Assembly: GCF_024178165.1 (NCBI RefSeq) | Contig: NZ_JAMZIE010000001.1 | Location: 434,001-498,000, forward strand | Direction: 5' to 3' | DNA length: 64,000 nucleotides | Origin: Halohasta salina | Lineage (GTDB): Archaea; Halobacteriota; Halobacteria; Halobacteriales; Haloferacaceae | Shown here: piece after piece, positions 16,685 to 26,072 of the stretch | Layout: every line of letters begins with the position of its first letter | How positions within the stretch are numbered: the first letter of the stretch is position 1 | Position numbers and translations under genes: made by a program | Notes under the pieces: model-generated | Databases searched by the model: none | What the model saw: only the letters and a program-made list of their open reading frames with translations | Told to the model about the DNA's origin: nothing

Positions 16685-17287
16685 GTGAACGACGACGCCG
16701 AGGAGCTGCCCGCCGAGATCCGTGAGTCGGTTCCCGAGTGGGACGACGAGTATCTCGACCGCGTCGCCGGGCGACTCCTGTACAACTACGACCTCCAGCA
16801 GGACTACGACTGCGCCGGTCGGACGTGGGATCTCTACGGCGAAATGCGGGTTCGAAATCAAAAGCAGTTCTTCCATCCGGCGTTGAGCTACGCCGATCAC
16901 GACGCCGAAGAGTACCTTTTCGCTCGGTGGATCGAGGAGCCGACGGTCGCGGACCTCGATCGGCTGGTCGACCGGGGCCACGAACTGGCCGAAAGGCGGA
17001 TCGACGCCGACGAGGAACATTACGGCACCGACATCTCCTTCGTCCTCCTCACCGACAGGATCTCGGATTCCGTCGAAGAGTACGTCGAGGGGTTTCGGGA
17101 CCGGACGCTGCTCAAGTTCGGCTACTACGGTCACTACGACGTGAATCTCGTCGTGGTCGACCCCGAGGCCCAGCAGTGTGTGGCCAGCGAGGCCGCCGAC
17201 GTCGCCGCGGCGTTCCGGCTGTGGGACGACGTGTCGACGCCGGACGACGGCCTCCTTTCGCGGTTCGCCCGCCGATTCTGGCAGTAA
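16685..17287 (+). CDS. Hypothetical soluble protein, about 200 residues
   Basis: A 200-residue acidic protein starting at a GTG supported by a TATA box about 27-30 bases upstream. The sequence is rich in aromatic and charged residues (YLDRVAGRLLYNYDLQQDYD near the start) and looks like a folded alpha/beta protein, with strands such as NLVVVDPEAQQCVASEA near residue 155. No membrane helices, signal peptide or recognisable catalytic motif. I do not know this family. It converges with the CstA gene, whose stop is 36 bases away. Confidence 0.7.
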   Translation: MNDDAEELPAEIRESVPEWDDEYLDRVAGRLLYNYDLQQDYDCAGRTWDLYGEMRVRNQKQFFHPALSYADHDAEEYLFARWIEEPTVADLDRLVDRGHELAERRIDADEEHYGTDISFVLLTDRISDSVEEYVEGFRDRTLLKFGYYGHYDVNLVVVDPEAQQCVASEAADVAAAFRLWDDVSTPDDGLLSRFARRFWQ

Positions 17288-17322
17288 CAGTTTCGACCGT
17301 CAGAAGGGGGGAGGCCCCGGAG

Positions 17323-19188
17323 TTAGTCGTCGCTCGGCTCGGCGGTCGGCGTACCGGTGCCGGACCGCACGCTCCGGATGTTGCGGTAGCCGATCCGGAC
17401 TAACGAGAGTGCGAGGCCGATCAACACGAGCCCGAGGGCCATCTGAACGAGCGAGGAGGCGATGGCCTCGCCGGCCAGTGGTTCGTCGAGCGCTCCGGTG
17501 AAGTGGAGATAGAGGTTCGCATACAGGTTCTCGTAGAAGATCAGCCACAGCAGCCCCAGCACCGTGATAGAGACCATCACGGCCATCGGAACCCCGGTCG
17601 AGGCGAGCTGTTTGGCCTCGTCCCAGTTGGCGAGCCAGACGGTCGCCGTCAGCAGCGCCAGCGCCGCCAGCAGCTGGTTGGCACCGCCGAACAGCGCCCA
17701 CAGCGTCACCCACTGGCCGGAGACGACAAGCAGGTAGGCCGGGATTACTTGCAGGATCGGGTTGGTGTACCGACCGCGGGCGATCGAGCCGATACTGGCG
17801 TTGAGTCCGGTATCAGTCCGCCCGGCCGGCAGACCGACGATCTCCTCCATCATGTAGCGACCGAGTCGGACCGCCGTATCGGTCGACGTCAGCAGGAAGC
17901 TCACGAGCACCAGCGCCATGAACACTGCGCCGACGGTCTCGGGGATGCCGAGACTCGTGAGGATGACGCCACCGCCGGAGGCGAAGTTCGGCAGCGCGGT
18001 TCCGATGCCACCGCTCGGATTCGCAAAGCCCCACACTGCCAGCGTCGACAGCGCGACCGCCGCCAGCAGCCCCTCGCCGAGCATCCCACCGTAGCCGATC
18101 AGGCGGGCGTCGGTCTCCTTGTTGAGCTGCTTGGCGGTCGTCCCCGAGGAGACCAGCGAGTGGAAGCCGCTGATCGTCCCGCAGGCGATGGTGATGAACA
18201 ACAGCGGGAACAGGGGCAAGAAGACGCCTTCGACGCCCCAGAAGCCGTTGAACGCGCTGATCGAGGAGTCGATCACCAGCGGTTCGGCCGACGTGCCGAG
18301 GAACGTCCCAACGAGGATCGCCACGATCGCCCCGCCGACGCCGGTGTACAGCAGGAACGACGAGAGGTAGTCCCGCGGCTGGAGCAACACCCACACCGGC
18401 AGCGCGCTGGCGATGGCGGCATACACCATCACGACCGGAATCCACGCCGCGGTGTTCGCCCCGAGAGCCGCCGAGCCGGGGACCCACTCGCCAGCACCGC
18501 TAAAGAGGACCGTCACCCCGATATCGGCGGTTCGCTCGGCGGTCGGCTCGAACAGCGCGAGTGGGTAGTTGAGCCCGACCCAGACGGCGGCGAAGACACC
18601 ACCGACGAACAGCACAGTCCCGGGGATAAACGGTCCGTTGAGTTGGTAGAGATACACCCCGAAGACGAGTGCGAGGCCGATGTAGACCAGCGACGCCGTC
18701 GACACCTCGGGATAGGCGTTAAAGACGATCCCGACCACTAAGGCGAAGACGGCGACGACGAGGATAATTGTCAAGAAGGCGAACCACAGCAGCATGTTCT
18801 TGCCGTCCTCGCCGACGTACTCGCCGATGATGTAGCCGATCGATTTCCCCTCGTGACGGAGCGACCCCGACAGCGAGACGAAGTCGTGGACCGCCCCCAT
18901 CAGCGGGTTGCCGATGGCGATCCACAACAGCGCGGGGACCCATCCCCACACCGCCCCGGCCGTGATCGGCCCGACGATCGGCGCACCGCCCGCAATACTC
19001 GAGTAGTGGTGGCCTAACAGCACTGGCTTCTTCGAGGGCACGTACTCCTGTCCGTCCTCGTATTTGTGTGCTGGCGTCTCCGCGTCCTCGTCCAGCCCGA
19101 CGAACTGTGAAAGGTACCGCGAGTACCACATGTATCCCGCGGTGAACGTTACCAGAACCGCCGCGATGATCCAGATGATCTGTGTCAT
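17323..19188 (-). CDS. CstA family carbon-starvation carrier
   Basis: A 621-residue polytopic membrane protein of the CstA family, with about 16-18 predicted helices. Family hallmarks include VLLGHHYSSIAGGAPIVGP near residue 55, the conserved SLRHEGKSIGYIIGEYVG segment and a late SFLLTSTDTAVRLGRYMMEE region. Characterised CstA/BtsT proteins import peptides or pyruvate; haloarchaeal substrates are not established. The ATG at 19188 is chosen because it starts directly before the first helix; the frame extends ten codons further to 19218. The upstream gap is AT-rich and carries the promoter. It stands alone, divergent from nothing obvious. Confidence 0.93.
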   Translation of the reverse strand: MTQIIWIIAAVLVTFTAGYMWYSRYLSQFVGLDEDAETPAHKYEDGQEYVPSKKPVLLGHHYSSIAGGAPIVGPITAGAVWGWVPALLWIAIGNPLMGAVHDFVSLSGSLRHEGKSIGYIIGEYVGEDGKNMLLWFAFLTIILVVAVFALVVGIVFNAYPEVSTASLVYIGLALVFGVYLYQLNGPFIPGTVLFVGGVFAAVWVGLNYPLALFEPTAERTADIGVTVLFSGAGEWVPGSAALGANTAAWIPVVMVYAAIASALPVWVLLQPRDYLSSFLLYTGVGGAIVAILVGTFLGTSAEPLVIDSSISAFNGFWGVEGVFLPLFPLLFITIACGTISGFHSLVSSGTTAKQLNKETDARLIGYGGMLGEGLLAAVALSTLAVWGFANPSGGIGTALPNFASGGGVILTSLGIPETVGAVFMALVLVSFLLTSTDTAVRLGRYMMEEIVGLPAGRTDTGLNASIGSIARGRYTNPILQVIPAYLLVVSGQWVTLWALFGGANQLLAALALLTATVWLANWDEAKQLASTGVPMAVMVSITVLGLLWLIFYENLYANLYLHFTGALDEPLAGEAIASSLVQMALGLVLIGLALSLVRIGYRNIRSVRSGTGTPTAEPSDD

Positions 19189-19411
19189 GTGCCGAGCACC
19201 GGTTACATACATGAACATTCATTACTTAACGCTTAACTGATTATTATGAATATAATGCAATTAAAATAAAGTCGACGGGAAGAACCGTCCCCGTCGGGTT
19301 TCCGGGATCTCGGCATCGAAATCGGGGCGAGCCGTCGTGCTCCTCGCGGCGCCAGTCAGACCGGAGCGATCACTGCTGTCGGAACCGCATCGAAAACGTC
19401 GAGTCGAACAG

Positions 19412-20632
19412 CTACTCCGCGGCGTCGATCAGCAGTTCGACGCCCGGCAGGTCAGCGCCGGTCAGCGCGCGGATGTACGCGCCGCCGGCGATCGAGACGT
19501 GGTCGAAGTCGTCTTCGTCCATCCCGTACATCTCGATGGAACGGGAGGTGTCGCCGCCGCCGACAACCGAGAAGCAGTCGGTCTCGGCGATGGCTTTCAC
19601 CGCGCCGACGGTCCCCGGGGCGAACTGCTCGTCCTCGAAGACGCCGAGGGCGCCTTTCAGGAAGACCGCCTCGGAGTCCCGAATGATCGGGTCGTACTTG
19701 TCGACCGTCTCCTCGGAGATGTCCATGTAGTCGTAGTTGGCGGCGTCGAGGTCAGCGTTGTCGTGTTCGGCGCGCTCACCGTCGTCGTCCTCGTAGGCCA
19801 ACCCTTCGGGGAGTTTGATCTGGTCGCGGCGCTCCTCGTAGAGCTCGCGGATGATCTCCTCGTTGTTCTCCCACTGGCTGTCGTACAGATCCAGATCCTC
19901 GTGGCGGTCGTAGCCGACGTCGTAGCCCGCCGCACGCAAGAACAGGTGGCTGGCGATGCCGCCCATACAGAAGGTGTCGATCTTGTCGCCCAGCGTGTTC
20001 ATCACGCCGATCACGTCGGTGGCTTTGGTGCCGCCGACGACCATCGTCACCTGGCCGTCGAACTCCTTGGTGGCGATGGCGGTGTTGGCCTCGTACTCGG
20101 TCTCCATTACCCGACCAGCAAACGCCGGGAGGACGAGCGGGAAGCCGACCAACGAGGCGTGTTTCCGGTGGGCCGCCGAGTAGGCGTCGTTGATGTAGGC
20201 GTCAAAATGGGGTGCGAGCGTCTGGACGAACTCGGTGTCGGCCTTCGTCTCGGGATCTTCTTCGGGTAGCTCGTCGTCGGCCATCCGGGTGTTTTCGAGC
20301 AGCAGCACCTCGCCGGCTTCGAGTGCCTCGATGGCGTCGACGGCGTCGTCGCCGTAGATGTCGTCGACGAACGCGACGTCACGACCGATGTGGTCGGCCA
20401 TGATGTCGGCGTGCTGGTCGAGCGAGACGAACGTATCGCGGCCGGGTCGACCCTGATGGGCCATCAGGACGACGCGGTGGCCGGCCTCGGCGAGTTCGCT
20501 GACGGTCTGGGCGTGGCGTTCGAAGCGGCGGTTGTCTTGGACCGCGCCGTCCTCAACGGGGGAGTTGAGGTCGAGTCGGACGAGGACGCGCTGTTCGGCT
20601 TCGAGGTCGTCGATCGTATTGAACGAAGACAT
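19412..20632 (-). CDS. pgk: Phosphoglycerate kinase
   Basis: A 406-residue phosphoglycerate kinase that interconverts 1,3-bisphosphoglycerate and 3-phosphoglycerate with ATP. The N-terminal substrate site VLVRLDLNSPVEDG and the HQGRPGRDTF loop are present, as is the nucleotide loop VVGGGDTSRSIEMYG (about residue 361). The archaeal form has extra acidic insertions, seen at about residues 255-290. It lies 84 bases downstream of gap on the same strand, so the two sequential enzymes of lower glycolysis and gluconeogenesis probably share a transcript. Confidence 0.96.
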   Translation of the reverse strand: MSSFNTIDDLEAEQRVLVRLDLNSPVEDGAVQDNRRFERHAQTVSELAEAGHRVVLMAHQGRPGRDTFVSLDQHADIMADHIGRDVAFVDDIYGDDAVDAIEALEAGEVLLLENTRMADDELPEEDPETKADTEFVQTLAPHFDAYINDAYSAAHRKHASLVGFPLVLPAFAGRVMETEYEANTAIATKEFDGQVTMVVGGTKATDVIGVMNTLGDKIDTFCMGGIASHLFLRAAGYDVGYDRHEDLDLYDSQWENNEEIIRELYEERRDQIKLPEGLAYEDDDGERAEHDNADLDAANYDYMDISEETVDKYDPIIRDSEAVFLKGALGVFEDEQFAPGTVGAVKAIAETDCFSVVGGGDTSRSIEMYGMDEDDFDHVSIAGGAYIRALTGADLPGVELLIDAAE

Positions 20633-20716
20633 ACGTGTATGTGTGTGGTTGCTATCGAAAAGCTGTTGGATACGATTCGGGACTGTATCGGAGTCGTGAA
20701 CTCCGGAGTGGTCGAG

Positions 20717-21769
20717 TTAGGCTTCGTCGACGATGTGCTCGGCGACGTCGAGCATCCGGTTCGAGAAGCCGTACTCGTTGTCGTACCACGTCAGGATCTT
20801 CACGAGGCCGTTGTCGCCGATGACGTTCGTCGAACTGAGGTCGGTGTACGTCGAGAACGGCAGGCCGACGATGTCCGAGGAGACGATCTCGTCGTCAGTG
20901 TAGCCAAGGACCCCTGCGAGTGGGCCGCTGTCGGCGGCATCGCGGAAGGCGTCGTTGATCTCTTCTTCGGTTACGTCGGCTTCGAGGTCGACGACCAGCT
21001 CGGTGATCGAGCCGTTCGGGATCGGGACGCGAACGGCCATCCCGTCCATCTTGCCTTCGAGCTGCGGGAGGATCTCGGTGGTGGCCTGTGCGGCACCCGT
21101 CGAGGTCGGGACGATGTTCTCGGCGGCCGCGCGACCACGGCGCGTTTTGCCCTTGGGAGCGTCGATCAGCGTCTGGCTGCCCGTGTAGGCGTGGATCGTC
21201 GTCAGCGTCGCCGTGTTGATGCCGAACTCCTCGTCGAGGACGTGGGCGACCGGCGTCACGGAGTTGGTCGTACAGGAGGCGTTCGAGACGATATCCTCTC
21301 CTTCGTACTCGTCGTGGTTGACGCCGTAGACCAGCGTCTTGACCGGTTTGTCGCCCTTCGGCGGTGCGGAGATGACGACCTTGTCAGCACCGGCTTCGAG
21401 GTGCTGGCTGGCGTCGTCTTTCGTCCGGAAGATGCCGGTACACTCGAAGGCGACGTCGACGTCGAGGTCGCCCCACGGCAGTTCGCTGGGGCTCTGGATG
21501 TTGTACAGTGGGACCGAGGTGCCGCCGATGGAGAGCTCGTCGTCGGCGAGTTCGAGGCCGTCGAGTCGGCCCATGATGGTGTCGTACTTGCCGAGGTACT
21601 CCATATCCTCGAAGTCCATCACGTCGTTGATGCCGGCGAGTTCGAGCCGCGGGTTCTCCATGATCGCGCGGAACACGCTGCGGCCGATTCGGCCGAAGCC
21701 GTTGAGTCCGATACGGACTACGTCGCTTTCATCGACCGACTCACCAGCATCCAGATAGGATTTACTCAT
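20717..21769 (-). CDS. gap: Glyceraldehyde-3-phosphate dehydrogenase, type I
   Basis: A 350-residue bacterial-type (type I) phosphorylating GAPDH. It has the Rossmann motif IGLNGFGRIGRS near residue 20, the catalytic cysteine in SNASCTTN (about residue 167), TGSQTLIDAP and the C-terminal WYDNEYGFSNRM. Type I enzymes in Haloferax work in the glycolytic direction, in contrast to the archaeal type II enzyme. The first 18 residues form an acidic N-terminal extension. A TATA-like CTATTTTAAG on the minus strand lies about 27-30 bases before the ATG. pgk follows immediately, and the Hsp20 gene is divergent. Confidence 0.96.
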   Translation of the reverse strand: MSKSYLDAGESVDESDVVRIGLNGFGRIGRSVFRAIMENPRLELAGINDVMDFEDMEYLGKYDTIMGRLDGLELADDELSIGGTSVPLYNIQSPSELPWGDLDVDVAFECTGIFRTKDDASQHLEAGADKVVISAPPKGDKPVKTLVYGVNHDEYEGEDIVSNASCTTNSVTPVAHVLDEEFGINTATLTTIHAYTGSQTLIDAPKGKTRRGRAAAENIVPTSTGAAQATTEILPQLEGKMDGMAVRVPIPNGSITELVVDLEADVTEEEINDAFRDAADSGPLAGVLGYTDDEIVSSDIVGLPFSTYTDLSSTNVIGDNGLVKILTWYDNEYGFSNRMLDVAEHIVDEA

Positions 21770-21955
21770 AGCTGAATGAGTGAACTACAACCACTTAAAA
21801 TAGCCTGAAACCGTTCGGTGACAAACACCGCAAACAGAAGGTTAGCACCGACTGAAGCCGGGATACAGCGTTTGCCTGCCGGCGAACTCCTCGGTGGATC
21901 GGTGGTGATCGCCCCGGTCAGAAACCTTTTGAGCCGCCCTCACATACCCCGGGGT

Positions 21956-22324
21956 ATGAGACGGGACGACCGCGAGGACCCTTTCGGCGACATCTTCGAC
22001 GAGATCGAGCGCATGATGCAGGGTATGACTGGCGGGATGGAGGATGCGGGGTTCGGTTCGGAGACCCACATCGATGTCTACGAGGAGGACGACGTCGTCC
22101 GACTCATCGCCGATCTGCCGGGAATCTCCAAAGACGAGTTGGGGCTCCAGTGTGACGGCAAGACGCTCACTATCAGCGCCGCCAGCGACCGCCGAGAGTA
22201 CGACGAACGCGTGCGCCTGCCGGTCGGCGTCGACGAACACTCCGCCGAGGCGACGTTCAACAACGGCGTGCTGAACGTCACTTTCGATCGGGCCGACGAC
22301 ACCGCTGCGATCGACGTCGAATAA
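21956..22324 (+). CDS. Hsp20/alpha-crystallin family small heat shock protein
   Basis: A 122-residue small heat shock protein. The N-terminus MRRDDREDPFGDIFDEIERMM is typical of haloarchaeal Hsp20, followed by a methionine/glycine-rich stretch and the alpha-crystallin domain with VRLIADLPGISKDEL, the turn CDGKTLTISA and the final GVLNVTFDR (usual GxLxVxxxK). The IxI tail that docks between dimers is replaced by AAIDVE. The start at 21956 is chosen because of the family N-terminus and a T-rich promoter element about 27 bases upstream; the frame is open to 21818. The protein prevents aggregation without ATP. Confidence 0.9.
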   Translation: MRRDDREDPFGDIFDEIERMMQGMTGGMEDAGFGSETHIDVYEEDDVVRLIADLPGISKDELGLQCDGKTLTISAASDRREYDERVRLPVGVDEHSAEATFNNGVLNVTFDRADDTAAIDVE

Positions 22325-22427
22325 CCACCATCCGTCGACCGGGCGTACTCGGGTACTGGTTTTGCCGAGGGCTGTCGACCACACGATACTCGATAGCTGT
22401 TGCTCGACTGTGGTATATGAATAGACG

Positions 22428-22449
22428 CTGGCTACGAGCCGGTAGCCAG
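22428..22449. terminator. Hairpin between the convergent hsp20 and serS genes
   Basis: A perfect inverted repeat CTGGCTAC-gagccg-GTAGCCAG, placed between two convergent genes and nine bases past the serS stop codon. It could end transcripts from either side. No long T-run follows, so termination is not proven. It shares the GTAGCC/GGCTAC arms of the hairpins at 6214 and 32132. Confidence 0.4.
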
Positions 22450-22457
22450 TGGCTACC

Positions 22458-23837
22458 TCAGTTGTTCGGGCCGTCGCCGACCGCGCTTTCACCGACCGCG
22501 GCGTGGCCTTCGATCAGTTCTTGACCGCCCATATAGGGTCGGAGCGCTTCGGGTACCGTGACGGTGCCGTCGTCGTTCTGGTAGTATTCGAGGATGGCGA
22601 CGACGACACGCGGCACCGCAACCCCCGAACCGTTGAGCGTGTGGACGTATTCGGCCGATTCGTGCTGTTCGGGCCGGTACTGAATGCCCGCACGACGGGC
22701 TTGGAAGTCACGGAAGTTCGAGACCGACGAGACTTCGAGCCACCGGCCGCCCTCGTCGGGGCCGTCCTCCATGTCGTCGCCGGGAGCCCAAACCTCGATA
22801 TCGTACTTCTTGGCCTGCGTGAAGCCGAGATCTCCGGTACACATCTCAAGGATGCGGTAGGGGAGTCCGAGCCGGTCGAGCACCGATTCGGCCTCCGCGA
22901 GGAGCCCCTCGAAGCGCTCGTCGCTCTCGTCGGGCCGAACGAAGTTGACCAACTCGACCTTGTTGAACTGGTGGACCCGAACGATGCCTCGCGTCTCGGT
23001 GCCGTGTTCGCCCGCTTCCTGCCGGAAGTTCGGCGAGTAGGCCTGATATTTGAGCGGGAGGTCGTCGTCGAGCAGGATCTCCTCGCGGTGGAGGTTGGTC
23101 ACGGGGACCTCGGCGGTCGGCAGCAGCCACAGATCGTCGTCGTCGTACGGCTCATCGTTCGAGCCTTCGAGCCGGTAGGCGTCCTCGGTGAACTTGGGGA
23201 ACTGACCCGTCCCGCGCATCGAGGCACTGTTGACCGGCAGCGGCGGGAAGACCTCGACGTACTCCTGTTCGCGGTGAACGTCCAGCATAAACTGGATCAG
23301 GGCGTGTTCGAGCCGCGCGCCGTCGCCCTTGGCGAAGTAGAAGCCGCCGCCGGAGACTTTCGCGCCGCGGTCGAAATCGAGGATTTCGAGCGCTTCGCCC
23401 AGATCGTAGTGGGGAATCACCTCGTCGGGAAGGTCACGGAGATCGTCGAATCCCTCGCGTCGACGCTCGACGTTCTCGCTTTCGTCTTCCCCGACCGGGA
23501 CCGAATCGTCGGGTAACTGCGGGAGCGTCAGCAGCGCGGTCTCGAGTTCGGCTTCCAGTTCGTCGGCTCGGGATTCGATCGCTTGGAGTTCCTCCTTGAG
23601 TTCGCTGGATCGCTCGATGGCTTCTTGGGCTTCCTCCTCTTTGCCCTCCCCTTTGAGTTGGCCGATTTTGCTCGATACCTCGTTGCGCTCGTGGCGGAGG
23701 TCGTCGCCCTCGCTTTTCAGCGAGCGCCACTCTTCGTCGATCTCCAGAATCCGGTCGAGATCCACGTCGACGCCCTTCGTTTCGAGGGCCGCACGGACGG
23801 CATCGGGGTTCTCGCGGACGAACTGTCTACTCAGCAT
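22458..23837 (-). CDS. serS: Seryl-tRNA synthetase
   Basis: A 459-residue class II aminoacyl-tRNA synthetase of the common bacterial/eukaryotic type. The N-terminal half is a long antiparallel coiled coil that holds the tRNA variable arm (LKSEGDDLRHERNEVSSKIG to ELEAELETALL). The catalytic domain has motif 2 FRQEAGEHGTETRGIVRVHQF-like residues around 276-296 and motif 3 near GIQYRPEQ and LNGSGVAVPRV. The upstream frame starts MLSRQFVRENPDAVRAAL, the usual SerRS beginning. It charges serine and initiates selenocysteine and O-phosphoserine routes where present. It converges with hsp20. Confidence 0.97.
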   Translation of the reverse strand: MLSRQFVRENPDAVRAALETKGVDVDLDRILEIDEEWRSLKSEGDDLRHERNEVSSKIGQLKGEGKEEEAQEAIERSSELKEELQAIESRADELEAELETALLTLPQLPDDSVPVGEDESENVERRREGFDDLRDLPDEVIPHYDLGEALEILDFDRGAKVSGGGFYFAKGDGARLEHALIQFMLDVHREQEYVEVFPPLPVNSASMRGTGQFPKFTEDAYRLEGSNDEPYDDDDLWLLPTAEVPVTNLHREEILLDDDLPLKYQAYSPNFRQEAGEHGTETRGIVRVHQFNKVELVNFVRPDESDERFEGLLAEAESVLDRLGLPYRILEMCTGDLGFTQAKKYDIEVWAPGDDMEDGPDEGGRWLEVSSVSNFRDFQARRAGIQYRPEQHESAEYVHTLNGSGVAVPRVVVAILEYYQNDDGTVTVPEALRPYMGGQELIEGHAAVGESAVGDGPNN

Positions 23838-23929
23838 TGGGTATCGGTTTTTTCGGCGCTGGCAAAACCGTGTCGGGTCCGTCTCAGTGGTTCATCGAAC
23901 TGCATCGTCGGCACTGTTTCGATACCCGG

Positions 23930-24601
23930 TTACTCGTTTTTCGTCCAGTCTTTCGTACAGACAACGGGGAACATGGCCGTGTAGCTTCGTTCGGGAAAAC
24001 GCATAGTGATTTCCATTGATCTCGGCACGGCTTCGACGAGGTCTTCAAACGGAACGGCGGGTTCCGAAATAAGCGACCCGTCCCGGGCGTAGTGATGTGT
24101 GTGATATACTTTGGGAGCCACTGGAGCATCTCGGGTGAATTCCTCCTGTGCTGAGATCGTCTCGTTAGTCGAGGTTTCGATCTCCCGTAGCTCCACTCGA
24201 CCCCACCCGGTGCTGACGCCCGTGCCAGTCACGGAGTTGTCGTCTAAGATCTGCTGGAGTCGGTCAGAACAGTGGTCTGCCGCGCGGAGCGTCCCGAACG
24301 TCTCGAACGCCATGGTACTGGAATCGCCGGAATCATACTGAATCCGCACACTGTTGTTTTCTTCGAGATATGCATACTCCCACTCGGGAGCCACTGTAAA
24401 TGAGATCCCGGCGGCATCTCCAAGCCGCGTCATCTGCTCCACATCCGGATTGAATTCCGCTGTTTCTTGTTCTTCGTCCTGTGTTTCGTTCCGGTCTGGA
24501 TTTCCTTCTGCAGTCGGTGGGGAGGCGGAATCGAACAGACAACCGGCGGATACGAGACTAATCGAGCCGACGCTCGCCGCGAGAACTGCCCGACGAATCA
24601 T
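23930..24601 (-). CDS. Secreted lipoprotein, hypothetical
   Basis: A 223-residue protein with a Sec-type lipoprotein signal: MIRRAVLAAS, a hydrophobic segment and a lipobox VSAGC with Cys21. The mature part starts with an acidic Asn/Glu/Gln spacer and then a folded region containing a two-strand motif around GISFTVAPEWEYAYLEENN. I do not recognise the domain. I chose the ATG at 24601, directly before the signal peptide; the frame is open to 25009 but overlaps the pyrC gene and is a shadow there. GC is lower than in the flanking genes. It lies upstream of serS on the same strand with a gap of 92 bases. Confidence 0.75.
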   Translation of the reverse strand: MIRRAVLAASVGSISLVSAGCLFDSASPPTAEGNPDRNETQDEEQETAEFNPDVEQMTRLGDAAGISFTVAPEWEYAYLEENNSVRIQYDSGDSSTMAFETFGTLRAADHCSDRLQQILDDNSVTGTGVSTGWGRVELREIETSTNETISAQEEFTRDAPVAPKVYHTHHYARDGSLISEPAVPFEDLVEAVPRSMEITMRFPERSYTAMFPVVCTKDWTKNE

Positions 24602-24704
24602 AGGAAACGTGCTGATGAGAATATATAGGTCTTGTTCATACGGTCTGTATTGACCCCGTCCAGTTAGCAACAGTCGACGGTAACTATCTGGGAGATCCGA
24701 GGCC

Positions 24705-26033
24705 TTATTCCCGAACGTTTCGACCTTGGACATCGCCGAACGCCTCGGCGTCCCCGCTTCGATCGTTGCCGTCGCCCGGCGTTCGCTCGTAGACGACCTC
24801 GCCCCGTACCATGGTGAGTTCGGGGAAGACGCCGAGTCGACCCTCGAACGGCGTCCAGTCACATTTCGTATGCGTCTCTCCACCGCGGATCTCGCGGGCG
24901 TCGTCGGGGTCGACGAGTGTGAGATCGGCGTCATAGCCGGGTTCGATCCGTCCTTTCGAGTCGAGATCGAAGATCTTGGCCGGATTGTGCGCGACGAGAT
25001 CACGAACACGCTCGTAACTCAGTTCACCCTGTCGGGCCGACTCCAACAGGAGCGGCAACATCGTTTCGACCCCCGGCACGCCGCTCGGTGCGTCCCAGAG
25101 GCCAGCCTCCTTTTCCTCGCGGGTGTGCGGTGCGTGGTCGGTGGCAATGATGTCGACCGTCCCATCGGCCACGCGCTCGAAGACCGCCTCGCGGCGCGCC
25201 TCGCTCCGGAGTGGTGGGTTCATCCGCCCGTAGGTTCCCAGTTCGTCGGCATCATCGGTCGACAGATACAGGTGATGGGGACAGACCTCGCAGGTCGCCC
25301 CGCCGTCGACGGCGGCGTCGATCCCCTCGGGCGTCGAGGTGTGGGCGATGTGGATCGTCGCGCCGGTCTCACGGCCGACCTCGGTGGCCTGTTCGATCAT
25401 CGCGGCCTCCGCTTCCGCACTGCGGTAGGCACTCCATAACTCGGCGTTGGCCTCCCGGCCCACGCCACCAGCGTCTGCGTCATGGGTCGACTCGTCGAAC
25501 AGCGTTTCGTCTTCGGCATGCACGGTTACGGTCACGTCGTTGTTGGCGGCGCGCTGTGTGGCGTCGGTAAACAGCTCGATGGCGACGCCCATGTCGCCGG
25601 TCGAATCCGCGAGGAAGACCTCGCCGAGCGCACACAGCGGCTGGTCGAACAGCGTATCAGGATCCCAGTCGCCGGTGACGCCGCCGTTGATTCCGTAATC
25701 GACCCGCGCGGCCCCAGCGTACTCGGCTTTCGCTTCGAAGTTCGCCCCCGAAGTCGTCGGCGGATCGGTGTTCGGCATGTCGACGACGGTCGTCACCCCG
25801 CCGGCAGCCGCGCTTTTGGTTGCGGTATCCCACGTCTCCTTGTGTGAATACCCCGGCTCCCGGAAGTGAACGTGGGCGTCGATCGCCCCCGGCAACAGGA
25901 GTTTGTCGGTAGCGTCGACCACGCGTTCGTCGGCTTCAGGATCGAGACCGCCGTCGACCGTCTCGATCCGCTCGCCAGTGATCCGGACGTCGACGGTCCG
26001 GCCATCGGCGAGATCGGCGTTGGTAATCAGCAT
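24705..26033 (-). CDS. pyrC: Dihydroorotase
   Basis: A 442-residue amidohydrolase of the class I dihydroorotase group, closing carbamoyl-aspartate to dihydroorotate in pyrimidine synthesis. Metal-site motifs are visible: DAHVHFREPGYSHKE (about residue 55), VDMPNTDPPT, VTVHAEDE (about 170) and ATDHAPHTREEKEAG (about 300) with PSGVPGVETMLPLLL after it. Length and motif order fit PyrC rather than hydantoinase, which has a different spacing in the last block. It lies 39 bases downstream of the lipoate ligase family gene on the same strand. Confidence 0.92.
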   Translation of the reverse strand: MLITNADLADGRTVDVRITGERIETVDGGLDPEADERVVDATDKLLLPGAIDAHVHFREPGYSHKETWDTATKSAAAGGVTTVVDMPNTDPPTTSGANFEAKAEYAGAARVDYGINGGVTGDWDPDTLFDQPLCALGEVFLADSTGDMGVAIELFTDATQRAANNDVTVTVHAEDETLFDESTHDADAGGVGREANAELWSAYRSAEAEAAMIEQATEVGRETGATIHIAHTSTPEGIDAAVDGGATCEVCPHHLYLSTDDADELGTYGRMNPPLRSEARREAVFERVADGTVDIIATDHAPHTREEKEAGLWDAPSGVPGVETMLPLLLESARQGELSYERVRDLVAHNPAKIFDLDSKGRIEPGYDADLTLVDPDDAREIRGGETHTKCDWTPFEGRLGVFPELTMVRGEVVYERTPGDGNDRSGDAEAFGDVQGRNVRE

Positions 26034-26072
26034 AGCCTGCCATGGACATGGCAGACTCCTAAGTCTCGTGGA

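Noticed and set aside
23930-25009. 359-residue version of the lipoprotein
   Set aside because: The upstream 136 residues overlap pyrC in a shadow frame; the signal peptide begins at the ATG at 24601.
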